In this document: positions 47,199 through 61,269 of the stretch, one piece after another | Layout of the letters: every line of letters starts with the position of its first letter | Numbering within the stretch: the first letter of the stretch is position 1 | Source of the DNA: Calothrix sp. MO_192.B10 | GTDB lineage: Bacteria; Cyanobacteriota; Cyanobacteriia; Cyanobacteriales; Nostocaceae | Reading direction: 5' to 3' | Length of the DNA stretch: 64,000 nt | Assembly: GCA_030065055.1 (NCBI GenBank) | Contig: JASJDS010000106.1 | Coordinates: forward strand, 1 to 64,000 | Position numbers and translations under genes: made by a program | Notes under the pieces: generated by a model | Told to the model about the DNA's origin: nothing | What the model saw: only the letters and a program-made list of their open reading frames with translations | The model's database searches: none

Positions 47199-47458
47199 TA
47201 TCAAGTTCGCTTAATTGCTTACAATAAAAACTTTGCGTCTTTGCGCCTACCCTGCGGGAAGCCGCTGAGTCGCAAAGCGACACGCTGCGCGGTAAGCGAA
47301 GCTATGCCGTAGGCTTTACGCGTCTAATGCGTGAGATTTAAACGTAACTATTTACCCGAACATGATATCAAATAACTTTCATAACTTCCGAAAAGGGAAG
47401 GGAATGAACGAAAAAGGATAAAAATAATTTCCTTCACTCCTTTACTCCCTCACTCTTC

Positions 47459-47722
47459 TTACGCCACCTCCCGCAGTTGAGGTTTTTCCTTAACTTCCGA
47501 CATATTCAAAGATAGCTGTTCTACTTCAGGAACATTCGCTTGTTTTAATACCTGTACTTCAATATTTACACTGACTAAATAACTACCAGCATTTGCCCCT
47601 ACTGCTTCCGCTACCAGCTTCGCTAGGTCTGGACGCTGTGCAGTAAGAGGGTCGCGTAATATACATCTATCCCATTCGTGCTTGGCTGTGGGATTAAGGT
47701 TAAGAATATAGTGTTCAATCAT
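47459..47722 (-). CDS. Small hypothetical protein
   Basis: 87 residues, MIEHYILNLNPTAKHEWDRC... No known family recognised. Composition is soluble, with a Val/Glu-rich C-terminal half. The frame is clean, begins with ATG and lies in otherwise repeat-rich surroundings. The Asp/Arg-rich WDRCILRDP stretch might be a functional site, but nothing supports a role. Confidence 0.55.
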   Translation of the reverse strand: MIEHYILNLNPTAKHEWDRCILRDPLTAQRPDLAKLVAEAVGANAGSYLVSVNIEVQVLKQANVPEVEQLSLNMSEVKEKPQLREVA

Positions 47723-48163
47723 AAATAAACCTCTGCATCCACCTAACTAAATACCTGAAGCTTTGGGAGCAACCCCAATGCACCATCACTTTTTTATTAT
47801 AGTACAAAAATACTATAAAATAAAGAAGATTATCCCTAGCTAGAAAATGGTTGATAGTTGTTAGTTGTTAGTTGTTAGTTGTTAGTTGATGGTTGACAGC
47901 TTAGGTGTAGGAACCGCAGTCGAGGTATTTTCATCCTTGGTTGTGGGATTTTCCCGTGAGGGGCTAACTTGAAAATAGGCGCGGAGGCGCGGAGTAGGGG
48001 CGCATTGCGTGCGCCCTTGAGGAGTTAGTCACAAAGCTAGGAATCGCTACTATATGCGGATATTTCTATGACGGCTAGCAACAATCCGATTTACAGGTGA
48101 GATTTGCAGATAACATAAACATTAGAGCAAACAATATCTTTATCAAACAAGCAAACTCATTCC
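47723..48163. repeat. Composite repeat B, inverted copy upstream of pheT
   Basis: About 47845-48035 contain, in the same order as 30541-30690, GAAAATGG with TTAGTTG heptamers, GTTGACAGCTTAG, GTGGGATTTTCCCGTGAGGGGCTA and GGGGCGCATTGCGTGCGCCC. The pheT promoter should lie in the last ~120 bp. No gene. Confidence 0.7.
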
Positions 48164-50599
48164 ATGCGTATTTCTCTGAATTGGCTGCGGGAACTAGTCG
48201 AAATAAAACTTAGCCCGGAAGACTTGGCTGAAACCCTCACCATGGCAGGGTTTGAGGTAGAAGAAATTGAGGATCGCCGCACTTGGGCAGATGGTGTGGT
48301 AATAGGAAAAGTAGTAGAACGCCAACCCCATCCCAATGCTGATAAATTAAGTGTTTGCCAAGTTGATATTGGCAAGGGAGAACCTTTAAACATTGTTTGT
48401 GGTGCATCAAATGTATGTGCAGATATTTATGTACCTGTGGCAACCGTTGGCACATACCTACCCAACATCGATTTAAAAATTAAGCCGACAAAACTGCGGG
48501 GTGAGCCTTCTAATGGCATGATTTGTTCTTTAAAAGAACTAGGTTTACCTACGGATGTTGATGGTATTCATATTTTCACCCAAGAAAATTTACAACTGGG
48601 TAGTGATGTCCGCCCCTTCTTGGGTTTGGATGATATTATTTTAGACTTAACCTCTACTGCCAATCGCGCCGATGCCTTGAGTATGGTGGGTGTGGCGAGG
48701 GAAGTAGCTGCACTTACGGGTGGTAAGTTAAGTATTCCCGAACCTGATACCATGTCCCTACCCCAAGGCGGAGGTAATTTAACCTTAAAAATTAGCGAAC
48801 CCCAAGCTTGTCCGGCGTATTTTGGTACAGTAGTTGAAGGTATAAAAATTGCTCCTTCCCCCGACTGGTTACAACAGAGGTTACACAGTGCGGGAATGCG
48901 TCCCATTAATAATATTGTTGATATTACGAACTATATATTGCTGGAATGGGGACAACCACTCCACGCCTTTGATGGTAATCGCTTGCAATCTGTGGCAGGT
49001 GGTGACAAACTCACCATTGGGGTACGCTTTGCCTATGGCGAGGAATCTTTGAAAACCCTGGACGGACAAACCCGCAACCTAACTAGCCAAAACCTGCTAA
49101 TTACTGCCAATGAAAAACCTGTAGCCCTAGCAGGGGTGATGGGCGGAGCAGAAACAGAAGTCCATTTGGGAACAGAAAACATTGTCTTAGAAGCAGCCTT
49201 GTTTGATTCCGTTGCCATTCGCCGCTCCTCCCGCAGTGTTGGTTTGAGGAGTGAATCTTCCGGAAGATACGAACGGGGTGTCAATAGCGTTGGCTTGGAA
49301 GTAGCTTGTCGCCGTGCCCTCTCCTTAATTACCGAACTAGCTGGTGGCACAATTATTACCCAAGAAAAAGCCGATAGTCGTCCCGATCCTACAACTTGGT
49401 CTCGTTCCATTGAACTGCGTTTAGAACGGGTAAATCAAGTGCTTGGTCCGGTGGAACTGGGTAATGATGAAATGGGTGAGTTGGAAAGTGCAGATGTAGA
49501 ACGTATCCTCACCGCCTTGGGGTGTGAACTAACACCAAAAGAAGATAATACTTGGACAGTGACAGTTCCTTCCTACCGCTATCGCGACTTGGAACGGGAA
49601 ATTGACTTAATTGAAGAAATTGCCCGCCTTTACGGTTACGATCGCTTTAGTGATACCCTCCCCGAAAAATCTGAAGCTGGTTATTTACCAATCGATCAAG
49701 AACTGATCCGCAAATTACGGGCTAGCTTCCGAGCAGAAGGTTTGACGGAATTAATGCAGTACTCCCTAGTCAAGCCAGGGGAAGACAAACAGATTGAACT
49801 GAGTAATCCCCTATTCAGCGAATATTCCGCCCTGCGAACCGATTTAATCTCTGGGTTGATTGATGTATTTCAGTATAATATAGAACAGGGTAACGGTTCC
49901 TTAAATGGCTTTGAAATTGGCAGAATTTTCTGGCAAGATGAAGGATTACAAGAAGCCGATATAGTAGCAGGAATTATGGGGGGTGACATTACCTCTAGCC
50001 ATTGGCACAACAGTGGTAGAGAAGAACCCATGACTTGGTTTACAGCCAAGGGCATTTTAGAAAGTGTATTCACCCAAATGGGGTTACAGGTTGAATATCA
50101 ACCAGATCGCCAAGATAACCGCCTCCATCCAGGACGTACCGCTTCCTTGTGGGTGGGAGGTGATAAATTAGGTGTATTCGGGCAATTACATCCCCAGTTG
50201 CGAAAAGATAAAGACCTACCAGATTCAATCTATGTGTTTCAACTGGATTTAGATGTACTATTAGATGCCTTAGACCAGGATGAAATCCTCATCCCCACAT
50301 TTAAGTCCTATTCTACCTATCCTGCATCAGACCGCGATATTGCCTTCTTTGCACCCGTAGATATCACCGTCGCCGAGATTCAAAAAGCCATTACCAAAGC
50401 AGGTAAAACTTTACTAGATTCAGTGGAATTGTTCGATGAATACCGTGGTGAAAACGTACCCACAGGACAGCGGAGTTTAGCATTTCGCCTCATTTATCGA
50501 GCAAGCGATCGCACCCTGAAAGATAAGGAGGTAGAAGCCGTACACAACAAAGTCCGGGAAGCTTTGGTAGAGAAATTCGGCGTTAGCCTGAGAAGCTGA
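48164..50599 (+). CDS. pheT: Phenylalanine-tRNA ligase beta subunit
   Basis: 811 residues, full length. Order: N-terminal domain with [13 protein letters not shown], an EMAP/OB tRNA-binding domain (about 40-150, [21 protein letters not shown]), B3/4 editing domain (about 215-385, including [10 protein letters not shown]), B5 domain, the catalytic-like core, and a C-terminal anticodon-binding FDX-ACB domain (about 715-810, [14 protein letters not shown]). With PheS it charges tRNA-Phe and edits Tyr. pheS is not in the window, as is common in cyanobacteria. Confidence 0.97.
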   Translation: MRISLNWLRELVEIKLSPEDLAETLTMAGFEVEEIEDRRTWADGVVIGKVVERQPHPNADKLSVCQVDIGKGEPLNIVCGASNVCADIYVPVATVGTYLPNIDLKIKPTKLRGEPSNGMICSLKELGLPTDVDGIHIFTQENLQLGSDVRPFLGLDDIILDLTSTANRADALSMVGVAREVAALTGGKLSIPEPDTMSLPQGGGNLTLKISEPQACPAYFGTVVEGIKIAPSPDWLQQRLHSAGMRPINNIVDITNYILLEWGQPLHAFDGNRLQSVAGGDKLTIGVRFAYGEESLKTLDGQTRNLTSQNLLITANEKPVALAGVMGGAETEVHLGTENIVLEAALFDSVAIRRSSRSVGLRSESSGRYERGVNSVGLEVACRRALSLITELAGGTIITQEKADSRPDPTTWSRSIELRLERVNQVLGPVELGNDEMGELESADVERILTALGCELTPKEDNTWTVTVPSYRYRDLEREIDLIEEIARLYGYDRFSDTLPEKSEAGYLPIDQELIRKLRASFRAEGLTELMQYSLVKPGEDKQIELSNPLFSEYSALRTDLISGLIDVFQYNIEQGNGSLNGFEIGRIFWQDEGLQEADIVAGIMGGDITSSHWHNSGREEPMTWFTAKGILESVFTQMGLQVEYQPDRQDNRLHPGRTASLWVGGDKLGVFGQLHPQLRKDKDLPDSIYVFQLDLDVLLDALDQDEILIPTFKSYSTYPASDRDIAFFAPVDITVAEIQKAITKAGKTLLDSVELFDEYRGENVPTGQRSLAFRLIYRASDRTLKDKEVEAVHNKVREALVEKFGVSLRS

Positions 50600-50728
50600 G
50601 TTAAGAAGAGGGTAGGGGAGCAGGGAGCAAGATGCTCCCACTACTGCATATTTTGAAACATTGGGATACTCCCAAATAACCAACCGTCAACTAACAACTA
50701 ACAACTAACAACTAACAACTCTCAACTC

Positions 50729-51136
50729 CTAATCAAGACGTTCGTATTGATATTTTCCCCTAATTTCCTTGTTAAAAAACTTACCAATAGAATCGGTCTT
50801 ATATAGCCCATCCCAGGTTTCGTCATCAACATCTGTATATTGGTATATGGCTCCGTTGTTAAACTCAATCTGCAAGACTTCTTCGTCACTGTCATAACCT
50901 ACAGCATTCGCCATAGATGACTCCACTGGTAACATAGCGATCGCTTCATCTATTGTTGGTAACGCCAGGGAATCTGCAACAATCTCATTTAACTCCTGCA
51001 ATCCTTCATAAGCCTCCACAGGTGCAGGAACTTCCAATAATTCCAGCTCATTTCCCCTATCTATAAGCAACTGCAAATATTCCCCAGAATGAGCGATCGC
51101 CACTATACTACTTAAATGCAATCTAGATAGCTTCAT
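50729..51136 (-). CDS. KTSC-domain protein
   Basis: 135 residues. The C-terminal part (about 73-135) matches the KTSC domain: SSMANAVGYDSDEEVLQIEF, GAIYQYTDVDDETW and SIGKFFNKEIRGKYQYERL. The N-terminal half is an unassigned helical region. The function of KTSC is not firmly known; it often occurs with nucleic-acid-related proteins. It converges on pheT across a short CAACTAA heptamer run. Confidence 0.82.
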   Translation of the reverse strand: MKLSRLHLSSIVAIAHSGEYLQLLIDRGNELELLEVPAPVEAYEGLQELNEIVADSLALPTIDEAIAMLPVESSMANAVGYDSDEEVLQIEFNNGAIYQYTDVDDETWDGLYKTDSIGKFFNKEIRGKYQYERLD

Positions 51137-51331
51137 TAGTCATACTCTCCTGTTGCCTAATTGACTAGTAACTTATTAAAACGGTAAGCTTAAATATTTA
51201 ATCTATAGTACGAATATACTATATATTGATTTCAACGTCAAACCTTGCGGATATAAGCCCCAGCTCGAACTTTTGTAAGAGTATTTTCTTCCCTCCCTCA
51301 CTCCGGGCGGGGAAACCCCGCCCCTACTCCT

Positions 51332-51748
51332 TCACTCCCCATACACCGTCACCATAACTTGCCGTTGACGGGGTTTGATATCGCATTCTAGATGAAATAT
51401 TTGTTGCCAAGTACCTAGAACTAAATTGCGATCGCTAATTGGAACAGTAAGTTCTGGACCCATCCAAGTTGCTTGTAAATGGGAGTGTCCATTACCATCA
51501 TGCCAGGTTTGTTCGTGTCCGTACTCTCGGCTAGGAGGTATTAATTTATTCAAGAGTGCAGGTAAATCTTGTTTGAGTCCAGGTTCAAATTCAATAGCCC
51601 CAATAACAGCGGTACTACCGATGTTAAATATATTTACCATTCCCACTTTAATGCCCGATTTTTTGACTATTTCAGCGATTTTATCGGTTAAATCGTGCAT
51701 ATCCCCATGACCTGTAGTGGGAATTATAAGTTGTTGTTGATGAATCAT
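51332..51748 (-). CDS. YjbQ family (UPF0047) protein
   Basis: 138 residues from ATG 51748 (MIHQQQLIIPTTGHGDMHDLT), the usual N-terminus; 12 further in-frame codons upstream are less likely. The conserved GHEQTWHDGNGHSHLQATWMGPEL histidine cluster and NIGSTAVIGAIEFEPGL are visible. The family has weak thiamine-phosphate synthase activity; its physiological role is unsettled. Single gene, with C-rich repeats 3' of its stop. Confidence 0.92.
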   Translation of the reverse strand: MIHQQQLIIPTTGHGDMHDLTDKIAEIVKKSGIKVGMVNIFNIGSTAVIGAIEFEPGLKQDLPALLNKLIPPSREYGHEQTWHDGNGHSHLQATWMGPELTVPISDRNLVLGTWQQIFHLECDIKPRQRQVMVTVYGE

Positions 51749-52618
51749 TAGCGATCGCAAATTAATTAAGCATATTATGACCATACAAAAAAATTAGCCC
51801 CACAAAACCTGAATAATTTGTGAAGTTGCTTGACTAAATTGATAGAATTTTGACTTCTATTTAGGGTCTGCTGAATAACTATAAAACATTTATTTATCAA
51901 TGCTTTTAGGCTATTTTATCCGGAGAAAGTGCAAGGAAATAGGGGTTTGAGGTTAAAAAACCTTGCATTGACAATTTTTTGGAGTCAAAAATAATGGAAA
52001 CAATAGGGGTGAAACTGTTCTTTATTAAGAGTTAAGAGTTCCCTACCTCCACAATCATGACTTTTATAGCTAACGCTACGCTACGCGAACAGCAAGCCCT
52101 ATTTATGTATTTAATAATCATCAATGACGATGGCGCAAGCATTGCACCCCTTGCATTTTTGAAGAGCGTAGGGGCACGGCATCAACTGACTTTTTCTCCA
52201 TGCCATAATCTGAATGTCGCCGTGCCCAAAACACATTGGTTTACCCAAATGCAATCACTTCCCTGTCACTGTGTTTAAATATTCATGGCTAGGGCACGGC
52301 GTGTTTAATTTTGTTGGTAATCCGGTTATGTTATCAGTGAGGGCAAGGCGTGTTTAATATTGTTGGCAAACTGGTTATGTTATCGGTGAGGGCACGGCGT
52401 GTTTAATATTTTTGGCAATCTGATTATATTATCGGTGCCGTGCCCCTACAATGAAACTGCAATTAGGACAAACATTCTCATCAAAATGGCGCGAAGATAA
52501 GATTCAACTCTTAGATTAGCTAGTTTCTAGACTCTGCCTCCAGAATGCGTGAGATATAGCGGTAGCCATTTTGATTAGGACATTGAAATGCGTATAAGCA
52601 AGTGAAAAATATTAGAGT
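51749..52618. other. Repeat-rich intergenic region with first copy of a large direct repeat
   Basis: No gene. A TCTGCTGAATAACT motif near 51866 is shared with 39486. A large block at about 52116-52451 is repeated at 52913-53170 (offset 797 bp in the aligned part) and contains several GGGCACGGC / GCCGTGCCC half-elements. Confidence 0.65.
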
Positions 52619-52885
52619 TTACATCCTAACTTCCCTGGCTACAGCTATAGTGGGTTCATGAATATCCCAAAATACTGCCAATAAATCATCATAACTAACC
52701 ACAGAGGGATTATATTCCACTTGCGCCACCTCAGCGTGTCCCGTAATCCTCGCCGCAACATCTAAATGACATGGATTCTCAAAATCTCCGCCATATCCAA
52801 CCGAAGTGGCAACAACACACTTTATTTGGCGAAAAGCCGCCTCTACTCCCCAGAAACACCCGCCCCCAAATGTCGTTTTTTCCAT
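52619..52885 (-). pseudogene. msrA: Truncated peptide-methionine (S)-S-oxide reductase
   Basis: 88 residues against the usual ~160 or more. The N-terminus is intact with the active-site motif GGGCFWGVEA, then TSVGYGG, ITGHAEVAQVEY and the VFWDIHEPT block. After that the frame runs into unrelated residues (IAVAREVRM) and stops; the C-terminal half is missing. It lies between two copies of a ~250-bp direct repeat, so the gene was probably cut by a rearrangement. A residual product would be unlikely to fold properly. Confidence 0.85.
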
Positions 52886-53223
52886 AAATTAAAAACTTCG
52901 GTAACTTATGACAATCATCAATGACAATGGCGCAAGCATTGCACCCCTTGTATTTTAGAAGAGCGTAGGGGCACGGCATCAACTGACTTTTTCTCCATGC
53001 CATAATCTGAATGTCGCCGTGCCCAAAACACATTGGTTTACCCAAATGCAATCACTTCCCTGTCACTGTTTTTAAACATTCATGGCTAGGGCAAGGCGTG
53101 TTTAATATTGTTGGCAAACTGGTTATGTTATCAGTGAGGGCACGGCGTGTTTAATATTTTTGATAATCCAGCACTATTAATTACAAATTATGAATTAATA
53201 ATTATGAATTAATTGGTCAAATG
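52886..53223. repeat. Second copy of large direct repeat (52913-53170)
   Basis: Starts AATCATCAATGAC and proceeds as in 52116-52451 with few substitutions, but lacks one internal GGGCACGGC unit and the final GCCGTGCCCCTAC. The rest, to the apcC terminator, is AT-rich. Confidence 0.85.
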
Positions 53224-53250
53224 CAAAAAGAGGTCTGAAATTGACCTCTT
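53224..53250 (-). terminator. Rho-independent terminator of the apcABC transcript
   Basis: On the minus strand AAGAGGTC-AATTTCA-GACCTCTT is followed by TTTT, 35 bp after the apcC stop. Perfect 8-bp stem with a 7-nt loop. Confidence 0.8.
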
Positions 53251-53284
53251 CCCAACTCCCAAAATAATTTATGGTCTATAGAAA

Positions 53285-53488
53285 TTACTTTAAACCAGTA
53301 TTAGTACCTTGCTTACCAGTAGCTAACTGAACTTTAACAATTTTGCCACCCATTTTTTGAATCCGTTGCTGCTCGCGGAACCAATTTTCATAGGGTACTA
53401 GCTTGGTAAAGTAGGTATTTTGTAGTTCGCGCTGGGTACGAATCCTACTTTGGCTGGGAACACAAGCAGTAACTTTAAACATCCGCAT
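53285..53488 (-). CDS. apcC: Phycobilisome small core linker (LC 7.8)
   Basis: 67 residues, MRMFKVTACVPSQSR..., the typical length and start of ApcC. It caps the allophycocyanin trimers at the ends of core cylinders. It is downstream of apcB on the same strand, with a 273-bp spacer, and ends at a clear terminator. Confidence 0.96.
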   Translation of the reverse strand: MRMFKVTACVPSQSRIRTQRELQNTYFTKLVPYENWFREQQRIQKMGGKIVKVQLATGKQGTNTGLK

Positions 53489-53761
53489 AGTCTTAAATCT
53501 CCTTCCTAGTGGCTGTAAAAACTCTTTATTTCACGACTCGCGCTACCCAGAGCGACTGTCGTCGTCGCGGGGTCGCTCGTCAAAATCAACACAAGTTTTA
53601 AAACTAATTATTCCAAGGCTGGAAATCAAGCATCAATACTAGAAAGCTAAACACTTAGCACCATACTCTGGTGAAATAAGCGACAAAACATCCTAGCACT
53701 CACGATTGACTTCCAGTCCTGAACTGAAGCCGCACCTAAATAATTAAGCGCGAACTAGATA

Positions 53762-54247
53762 TTAGCTCAAGCCAGAGCAGATGTAGTCGAAGTATACGCC
53801 CATTTCCTTACCAGCATCGGGACCTACCAAGCTAGCAGTTACTTCCTTCATGGATTGGATAGCTGTTACCGTAGCACCAACGGGAACGCCTAGGGAGTTA
53901 TAGGTTTCCTTCAAACCATTGAGTACACGCTCATCTAGGATGGAAGGATCGCCAGCTAACATAGCGTAGGTAGCGTAACGGAGGTAGTAATCCAAGTCAC
54001 GAATACAAGCAGCGTAGCGACGGGTGGTGTACATATTACCACCAGGACGGGTGATATCAGAATACAAAAGAGATTTAGCTACAGCTTCTTTAACAATCGC
54101 AGCAGCGTTAGCACTGATGTTGGTAGCTGCACGCACTCGCAACTCACCAGTTGCAAAGTAACCCTTGAGCTTTTCCATTGCGCCGCCATCCAAGTACTTG
54201 CCTTGAACGTCTGCGGAATTAATAACAGCGGTAATTGCGTCTTGCAT
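53762..54247 (-). CDS. apcB: Allophycocyanin beta subunit
   Basis: 161 residues. The chromophore-binding Cys81 ([18 protein letters not shown]) and the methylated Asn71 position (PGGNMY) are present. It forms the alpha-beta monomer with ApcA in the phycobilisome core on the thylakoid surface. It starts 69 bp after apcA. Confidence 0.98.
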   Translation of the reverse strand: MQDAITAVINSADVQGKYLDGGAMEKLKGYFATGELRVRAATNISANAAAIVKEAVAKSLLYSDITRPGGNMYTTRRYAACIRDLDYYLRYATYAMLAGDPSILDERVLNGLKETYNSLGVPVGATVTAIQSMKEVTASLVGPDAGKEMGVYFDYICSGLS

Positions 54248-54316
54248 GTTGTTATTTCCTTTTTTCCAACTTTATTGCAATTTTTGTATGTCAGTTAGGT
54301 ATGCAGAATATTTACC

Positions 54317-54802
54317 CTATGACATTGCACCAATCACGTAGTCAAAGTAAGAGCCAGCTTCAGCAGCGTCTTCTCCAGACATCAGGCTACCAGCTACGTT
54401 CTTCATTTCAGCTACGCCTTGAGCAACAGCATCAATGGAAGTACCCAAAGACTTATACATTTCTCTTACGCCAACGATGCCGATTTCTTCGATGGGAGTA
54501 ACATCACCAGAAACAACACCATAGGTCACCAAGCGCAGATAATAGTCTAGGTCACGCAGGCAGGTTGCTGTCATTTCTTCACCGTAAGCGTTACCACCAG
54601 GAGAAACAACATCAGGACGCTTTTGGAATAGCTGATCACCAGCTTGCTTAACGATCCGCTCCCGGTTATCTGTTAAGGCTTGAGCAATCCGCAGACGACT
54701 CTCACCACCTGTAACAAAGCTCTTAATTCTATCTAGTTCGCCGGGGCTGAGATAGCGGGCTTCAGCATCAGCATTCACGATGGACTTCGTGACGATACTC
54801 AT
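54317..54802 (-). CDS. apcA: Allophycocyanin alpha subunit
   Basis: 161 residues with the chromophore Cys81 in [18 protein letters not shown] and the start [20 protein letters not shown] typical of ApcA. First gene of the apcABC unit; a purine-rich GGAGGA ribosome site precedes the ATG. Confidence 0.98.
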   Translation of the reverse strand: MSIVTKSIVNADAEARYLSPGELDRIKSFVTGGESRLRIAQALTDNRERIVKQAGDQLFQKRPDVVSPGGNAYGEEMTATCLRDLDYYLRLVTYGVVSGDVTPIEEIGIVGVREMYKSLGTSIDAVAQGVAEMKNVAGSLMSGEDAAEAGSYFDYVIGAMS

Positions 54803-55129
54803 GAATGGATTCCTCCAACAATAATGAAACCAGAATATGATTGCGCTGGTGCGACTTTATAAGGCTCTATTGAGCTTTTACTTATTTTGTCCTAAAACAC
54901 AACAATATACTTGAAGTAATCCCTGTGTCTAGTACAATTCCGAGGTTGCTTGGGTAAACACAAGTACACAAGCATTTTCACTCAGTGCCTTCCGCAAATA
55001 TTTTCGGTCATTCTGTTGAGCATATATTAATGCTCTTAATAGTTTGTAATATTTTGCTTGTTGGTTTCTGACTGTTTTCCTGGGTTGCCAGCAGTATTAA
55101 GCAAAGTTAAGAGGTTAATCACAAATAGT
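54803..55129. promoter_or_regulatory. apcA upstream region
   Basis: About 330 bp between the apcE terminator and apcA, without repeats or coding frame. Because apcE has its own terminator, the strong apcABC promoter and long leader must lie here. No -10/-35 pair could be assigned with confidence. Confidence 0.5.
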
Positions 55130-55173
55130 CAAAAATACAGGGTGTCAAGCAACAATATTTACTTGATACCCTG
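55130..55173 (-). terminator. Rho-independent terminator after apcE
   Basis: A 12-bp stem (CAGGGTATCAAG with CTTGACACCCTG, one G-T pair) and a 12-nt loop are followed on the minus strand by GTATTTTTG. It lies 48 bp after the apcE stop. Confidence 0.7.
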
Positions 55174-55220
55174 CGTGCTGGCATTTGATTACATGGACGT
55201 TTTTGCTGGCTTTTGCCCAA

Positions 55221-58940
<3,720 letters not shown>

Positions 58941-59465
58941 ATGGATAGCAGACTAGCAGTTATTTACCTCGCCATTTTGGTTGCTTTACTGGGATTTACC
59001 GTAATTGGGGTTTTTCGCCAAATTTTCAAAACCCGTAGACAGGAAAAGTCTTTTTCTAAGTTACGCAATAAGTTAACCCAGGAAAAGGGTACTGTACAGG
59101 AATATTACGAGTTAGCCAGTATTTACTCTGAGAAGAAAATCTATTCCCAAGCAGTGACTCTATTTCAAAAAGCCATTAAAGCTGCCGAAGAGGAAGAGGA
59201 AGAAAACATTTTCCTGATTTACAATGGTTTGGGTTATACTTACTTTGCCCAAGAGCAGTATGACTTAGCAATTCGTCAGTACAAAGAAGCCATCAAAATT
59301 AAACCTGATTATGTCACGGCATTAAATAATTTAGCTCATGCCTACGAAAAGAAAAAATTGACATCTCAAGCATTGGAGATGTACGAAGAAGCATTAAAGT
59401 ATGACGAGAAGAATGCGATCGCAAAACGTCGTGCAGAATCTTTAAGGCGTTTGGTGTCTGCATAA
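58941..59465 (+). CDS. ycf37: TPR protein, Ycf37-like photosystem I assembly factor
   Basis: 174 residues: one N-terminal membrane helix (about 7-26), a basic segment, then three TPRs (about 50-165), including IYNGLGYTYFAQEQYDLAIRQYKEAIKIKPDY and ALNNLAHAYEKKKLTSQALEMYEEAL. Length and layout match Ycf37 (Synechocystis slr0171), which helps to assemble and stabilise PSI. TPR similarity is unspecific, so the name is probable rather than certain. Confidence 0.7.
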   Translation: MDSRLAVIYLAILVALLGFTVIGVFRQIFKTRRQEKSFSKLRNKLTQEKGTVQEYYELASIYSEKKIYSQAVTLFQKAIKAAEEEEEENIFLIYNGLGYTYFAQEQYDLAIRQYKEAIKIKPDYVTALNNLAHAYEKKKLTSQALEMYEEALKYDEKNAIAKRRAESLRRLVSA

Positions 59466-59508
59466 TTTATCTACCTTCGGGAGAGGCAACAGTGAGGGTT
59501 TTCCCCTA

Positions 59509-59545
59509 GAAGAGACGACCCACCGGGTGTCTCTTCAGTTCCTTT
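59509..59545 (+). terminator. Possible terminator after ycf37-like gene
   Basis: GAAGAGAC (59509-59516) pairs with GTCTCTTC (59529-59536) around a GACCCACCGGGT core and is followed by AGTTCCTTTTAC. It lies 44 bp after the stop. The T-tract is weak. Confidence 0.45.
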
Positions 59546-59628
59546 TACTCTCCCGCCCATTGGGTTTGAAGGATAAGCGAAAAAGACTGCGATCAAGCAT
59601 TGATTGAATAATCTTTTTTTAATTTTTT

Positions 59629-59658
59629 ATTAACCTTAATTAAACGAGCAATTAACCC
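59629..59658 (+). promoter_or_regulatory. Candidate Pho box upstream of PhoX gene
   Basis: ATTAACCT-TAA-TTAAACGA-GCA-ATTAACCC gives three 8-bp units spaced by 3 bp, the arrangement of the cyanobacterial PhoB/SphR box (YTTAAYYW repeats). The outer two units each match 7 of 8, the middle one 6 of 8. It lies ~85 bp before the start of a PhoX-family gene, which fits phosphate control. Confidence 0.45.
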
Positions 59659-59742
59659 TAAATTGATAAGGTATTGCCGGAAAGTTATAAATTTAACATT
59701 CCCTACTGACACAGAATTGAACTAAAAAATATCCTTAAAGCG

Positions 59743-61269
59743 ATGGCTGTTTCACGACGCAAGTTTTTAACTATAGCTGGTACAACAGCTGCTGGTATCG
59801 CGGTGCTATCTCCCTTAGAAGCTTTTTATAGCAGAGCTGCTCGCGGTCACATAGCCTGGGATTCTGGCTTTGGTAAGCTCGAACCTAAGCTTCCCCTAAA
59901 TAGCAGAGAACTGGTCGATACTGTAGTTGGGGACTTGAGTAATATCCCTCTTTTGGAATTACCTCCAAGGTTTAAGTACCGTGCTTTTTCCATTACTGGT
60001 CAAACCATGAGTGATGGAACTCTTGTACCAGGGGATCATGATGGTATGGCTGCTTTCCCTGGCCCTAGAGGAACAACTATTTTGGTTCGGAACCACGAAC
60101 TAAGTCCGACAGAAGATGAGTTTGGCAATACCAAAGGGGTTGATGCACCGGATGCTAACAAGTACTCTCCTAATGCTATTGGTGGTACTACAACTCTTGT
60201 AATTGGTCGGAACCGTAAACTAATCAAAGACTTTGGTTCTTTGTCTGGTACAATTCGCAACTGTGCCGGCGGTCCTACACCGTGGAATTCCTGGGTTAGC
60301 TGTGAAGAAACATTCGAGACAACTCAAGGAGCAAACGGAGAAGAAATCAGACACGGTTATAACTTTGATGTACCCGCTACTGCCAAAATTGGATTTGCAG
60401 ATCCAATTCCCCTCAAAGAGATGGGACGTTTTAGTCACGAAGCTGTGGCTGTAGATCCGAGAACTGGATATGTTTATGAGACTGAGGACAGGGGAGATAG
60501 TTGTTTTTATCGGTTTATACCTAATAAATATGCTCAGTTAGCTGAAGGTGGGGAACTCTTTGCTTTAGCTGTTAAGGGTAAACCTAAACTGAATACGACT
60601 AATAACCCTAACTTGACAGAGCCAGATCATCTAGCAGCAGATATCCCTGTAGGAGCCTCATTTGATGTAGAATGGGTGAAAATAGAAGAACCCGACCCTG
60701 CCGAGGAGGATAAAGAGAAAGGAGTTGGAGTTCGTTACGAAGCACAATCCAAGGGTGCTGCCATTTTCTTCCGGGGTGAAGGATGTTGGTATGGTAATGG
60801 TCTGATTTATTTCATTGCCACTCAAGGAGGACCAGCAGCTGTAGATAGCGATCGCGGACGCGGTAATGGTCAGGTTTGGGAATATAATCCTAGAAGAGAA
60901 AAGCTGAGATTAATTGTGGAAGCACCACCAGAAGGAGACACCCTCGATGAGCCTGACAACATCACTGTAGCTCCTTGGGGTGACTTGATTCTTTGTGAAG
61001 ATGGTGGTGGAGAGCAGTTCGTCGTCGGTGTCAATCATAAAGGCGAACTATATCAGTTTGCACGTAATGCCATCTTAAGACCCGATAAGAATGGTGAGGC
61101 TGATAATAGCGAATTTGCTGGAGCTTGTTTCTCCCCCGATGGTAGGACACTGTTTGTCAACAGCCAAGGTGTTGGCATTACCTACGCTATTTGGGGCCCT
61201 TGGAGACGTATTCTTCGCCGTCGGCGTAAATTCCACCGTTTCTTTCATAGTTTCCTTTATGGCTACTAA
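59743..61269 (+). CDS. PhoX-family (DUF839) phosphatase, Tat-exported
   Basis: 508 residues. The N-terminus has a twin-arginine signal (SRRKFL, then AGTTAAGIAVL). The DUF839/PhoX beta-propeller shows VRNHELSPTEDEFG, GGPTPWNSWVSCEE, GRFSHEAVAVDPRTGYVYETED, EPDNITVAPWGDLILCEDG and FAGACFSPDGRTLFVN. PhoX enzymes are calcium/iron phosphatases that release phosphate outside the membrane. The C-terminus ends in an unusual basic run (RRILRRRRKFHRFF). A Pho-box candidate lies upstream. Confidence 0.88.
   Translation: MAVSRRKFLTIAGTTAAGIAVLSPLEAFYSRAARGHIAWDSGFGKLEPKLPLNSRELVDTVVGDLSNIPLLELPPRFKYRAFSITGQTMSDGTLVPGDHDGMAAFPGPRGTTILVRNHELSPTEDEFGNTKGVDAPDANKYSPNAIGGTTTLVIGRNRKLIKDFGSLSGTIRNCAGGPTPWNSWVSCEETFETTQGANGEEIRHGYNFDVPATAKIGFADPIPLKEMGRFSHEAVAVDPRTGYVYETEDRGDSCFYRFIPNKYAQLAEGGELFALAVKGKPKLNTTNNPNLTEPDHLAADIPVGASFDVEWVKIEEPDPAEEDKEKGVGVRYEAQSKGAAIFFRGEGCWYGNGLIYFIATQGGPAAVDSDRGRGNGQVWEYNPRREKLRLIVEAPPEGDTLDEPDNITVAPWGDLILCEDGGGEQFVVGVNHKGELYQFARNAILRPDKNGEADNSEFAGACFSPDGRTLFVNSQGVGITYAIWGPWRRILRRRRKFHRFFHSFLYGY

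Noticed and set aside
52057-52278. 73-residue open frame
   Set aside because: Falls in the large direct repeat and other dispersed repeats, with no domain.
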